From: Atrichornis clamosus
Taxonomy: Eukaryota > Chordata > Aves > Passeriformes > Menuridae
Direction of reading: 5' to 3'
Length of the DNA stretch: 64,000 bases
Assembly (NCBI GenBank): GCA_013400975.1
Contig: WBMZ01002691.1
Coordinates: forward strand, 1-64,000
This document shows positions 62,701 to 64,000 of the stretch, one piece after another. Position 1 is the stretch's first letter, and every line of letters starts with the position of its first letter. The position numbers were made by a program, and so were the translations under genes. Below the pieces are notes generated by a model. That model was not told where the DNA came from and made no database searches. It worked only from the letters and a program-made list of their open reading frames with translations.

Positions 62701-64000
62701 GGAAAAATTTGCAACATTCATCTAAAAACATTGACCTACAGTCATTTTACTAATGAAAAACAATTAAAAGAAACTAAAAGGAATGTCTTTCTCAATCAGC
62801 CTACCCTAAATTTATACTTTTTCTGTCTTTTTTCCCCTCTCAGATATATCATATATACTTTTTATATCTCCAGGATAATTACCTTTACCTTTGTGCTCCT
62901 TTTAATTCTCCTTTCAATTGTTCAGTATTCACATATCCTCACATTGACACACCTCTACTTACTGAAATGAAATATTTACTTTATATTGCTCTGTTAATCT
63001 AATTTCCTCCTTCTGTCAAAATCTGACCACATGTCTTTACATTTGCTTTGGATTTGTATCAGCAAAGCTGAGGATAAAGTGTAGCCTGAAGAAAATGAAA
63101 GCAATTGATAATTTTTTTTAGACTTTTTTAGTATTTCATCTACAGTCATCTCAAAATGCCACAGCTGAGATTACACCATATCTATTGTTGAGGTCAGCAG
63201 AAAGGTGGGAAATTGCAAAGCATATCAAAAGTGACAGGAAGGAAAAAATTAGGATAATTAATCATCGCTAGGCACAGCACCAGATAAAACATCTGTACCA
63301 TATAGAAGGACCCTGCAGGCTTTTTACTCAAATGGCATTTTGCACTTCATAACCATTGGAGTCAATACTTTTGCAGCAATTTATATGAACTGAGGATAAT
63401 TTCGCAGTTGTCCTGCTCTATTTTTCGTCTGAGTTAATTTGCAGCTGAATCAGGTCTGTAATCTGACTTAGACTACAGAGACCTAGGGTCTCCCTTTAAA
63501 TTTACTGCTTCATGTAGCAATCTTTTCGTTTCGTGCTCTTTTTCTTCTTCTACCTGAAGGCTCTCAAACATATTATTCAGTTCAAATTTTCCTTCTTTCA
63601 TTGATTTGGCAAGATGTCTTCAATCTTTTTCCTCAGCCCATATTAGATTGCAACTAAAAGCTCAGTTCTTTTTCTCTCATTAACGTCTTTTTTTTTCCAA
63701 TTTTTTTCATGTATTTAGCATAGCCATACATTACTGACTTTCCGTATTGTATTATGCATAGCTCATACAACAACCTGTATATTTTTTCCTCTGGTCTTTC
63801 ATGCATTATTCTGTTACAAACACGTATTTATATGGAAATATCTTGGCAATGTGTATAAAAAAATAAAATAAATGAAAATTTCATGGGATAGGGTTTAATT
63901 TATTTTACACCAATGATCCCTGAAAGCACAGCCAATATTGCTTTTTCCTTGTGTTAATTGCAACTCTGATTCTTTAGTGTAGTGAAACGCGTTTGCTAAA
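53771..64000. other. Long non-coding stretch, no gene recognised
   Basis: AT-rich unique sequence to the end of the window. It holds the longest lone ORF here (172 codons plus at 54989-55507), for which I find no domain, and AT-rich tracts near 59840-59900 and 61240-61270. TAATTA-type motifs occur (for example 60265-60297 and 63255-63264) but are not dense enough to call an enhancer. I recognise no mobile element. Confidence 0.55.

Noticed and set aside
1..64000. CRISPR arrays, bacterial operons, tRNA genes
   Set aside because: No regularly spaced identical repeats, no operon-like coding density, and no tRNA B-box with a cloverleaf context were seen. The repeats indicate a bird nuclear genome.

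Overview
This window looks like bird DNA, probably passerine, with no recognisable protein-coding gene. It is AT-rich and dominated by unique non-coding sequence. The taxonomic call rests on its repeats: several chicken-repeat-1 (CR1) LINE fragments with the typical 3' end (TTCCAACCCAAACCATTCTATGATTCTATGA style) and several avian endogenous-retrovirus solo LTRs. Family assignments come from memory of consensus sequences, not from a search. The window is most likely an intergenic region or a very large intron.

Layout. 1-20.5 kb is mostly unique sequence with simple repeats, one plausible small exon (2113-2174) and one homeodomain-motif-rich stretch (about 2990-3300). 20.5-23.9 kb is a mobile-element cluster: an old minus-strand CR1 ORF2 remnant, an LTR inserted in it that carries a 7SL-RNA-like segment, a second degraded LTR, a well-preserved third LTR, and a CR1 3' fragment. 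28.3-30.4 kb is a plus-strand CR1 broken by two solo LTRs of the same family in opposite orientation. 31.7-32.5 kb is a relatively GC-rich block with long overlapping ORFs and no identity. Smaller CR1 tails lie at 34.5, 38.2, 47.6 and 53.6 kb. A 649-bp LTR with a perfect 5-bp target duplication lies at 39.3-39.95 kb. 54-64 kb shows nothing I can name.

The most unusual item is the LTR at 20684-21277. About 100 bases of its U3 read as the 5' (Alu) domain of signal-recognition-particle 7SL RNA. The junction lies where the LTR family and 7SL happen to resemble each other, which fits a template switch during reverse transcription. Most open reading frames in the window are chance frames or antisense reads of repeats.
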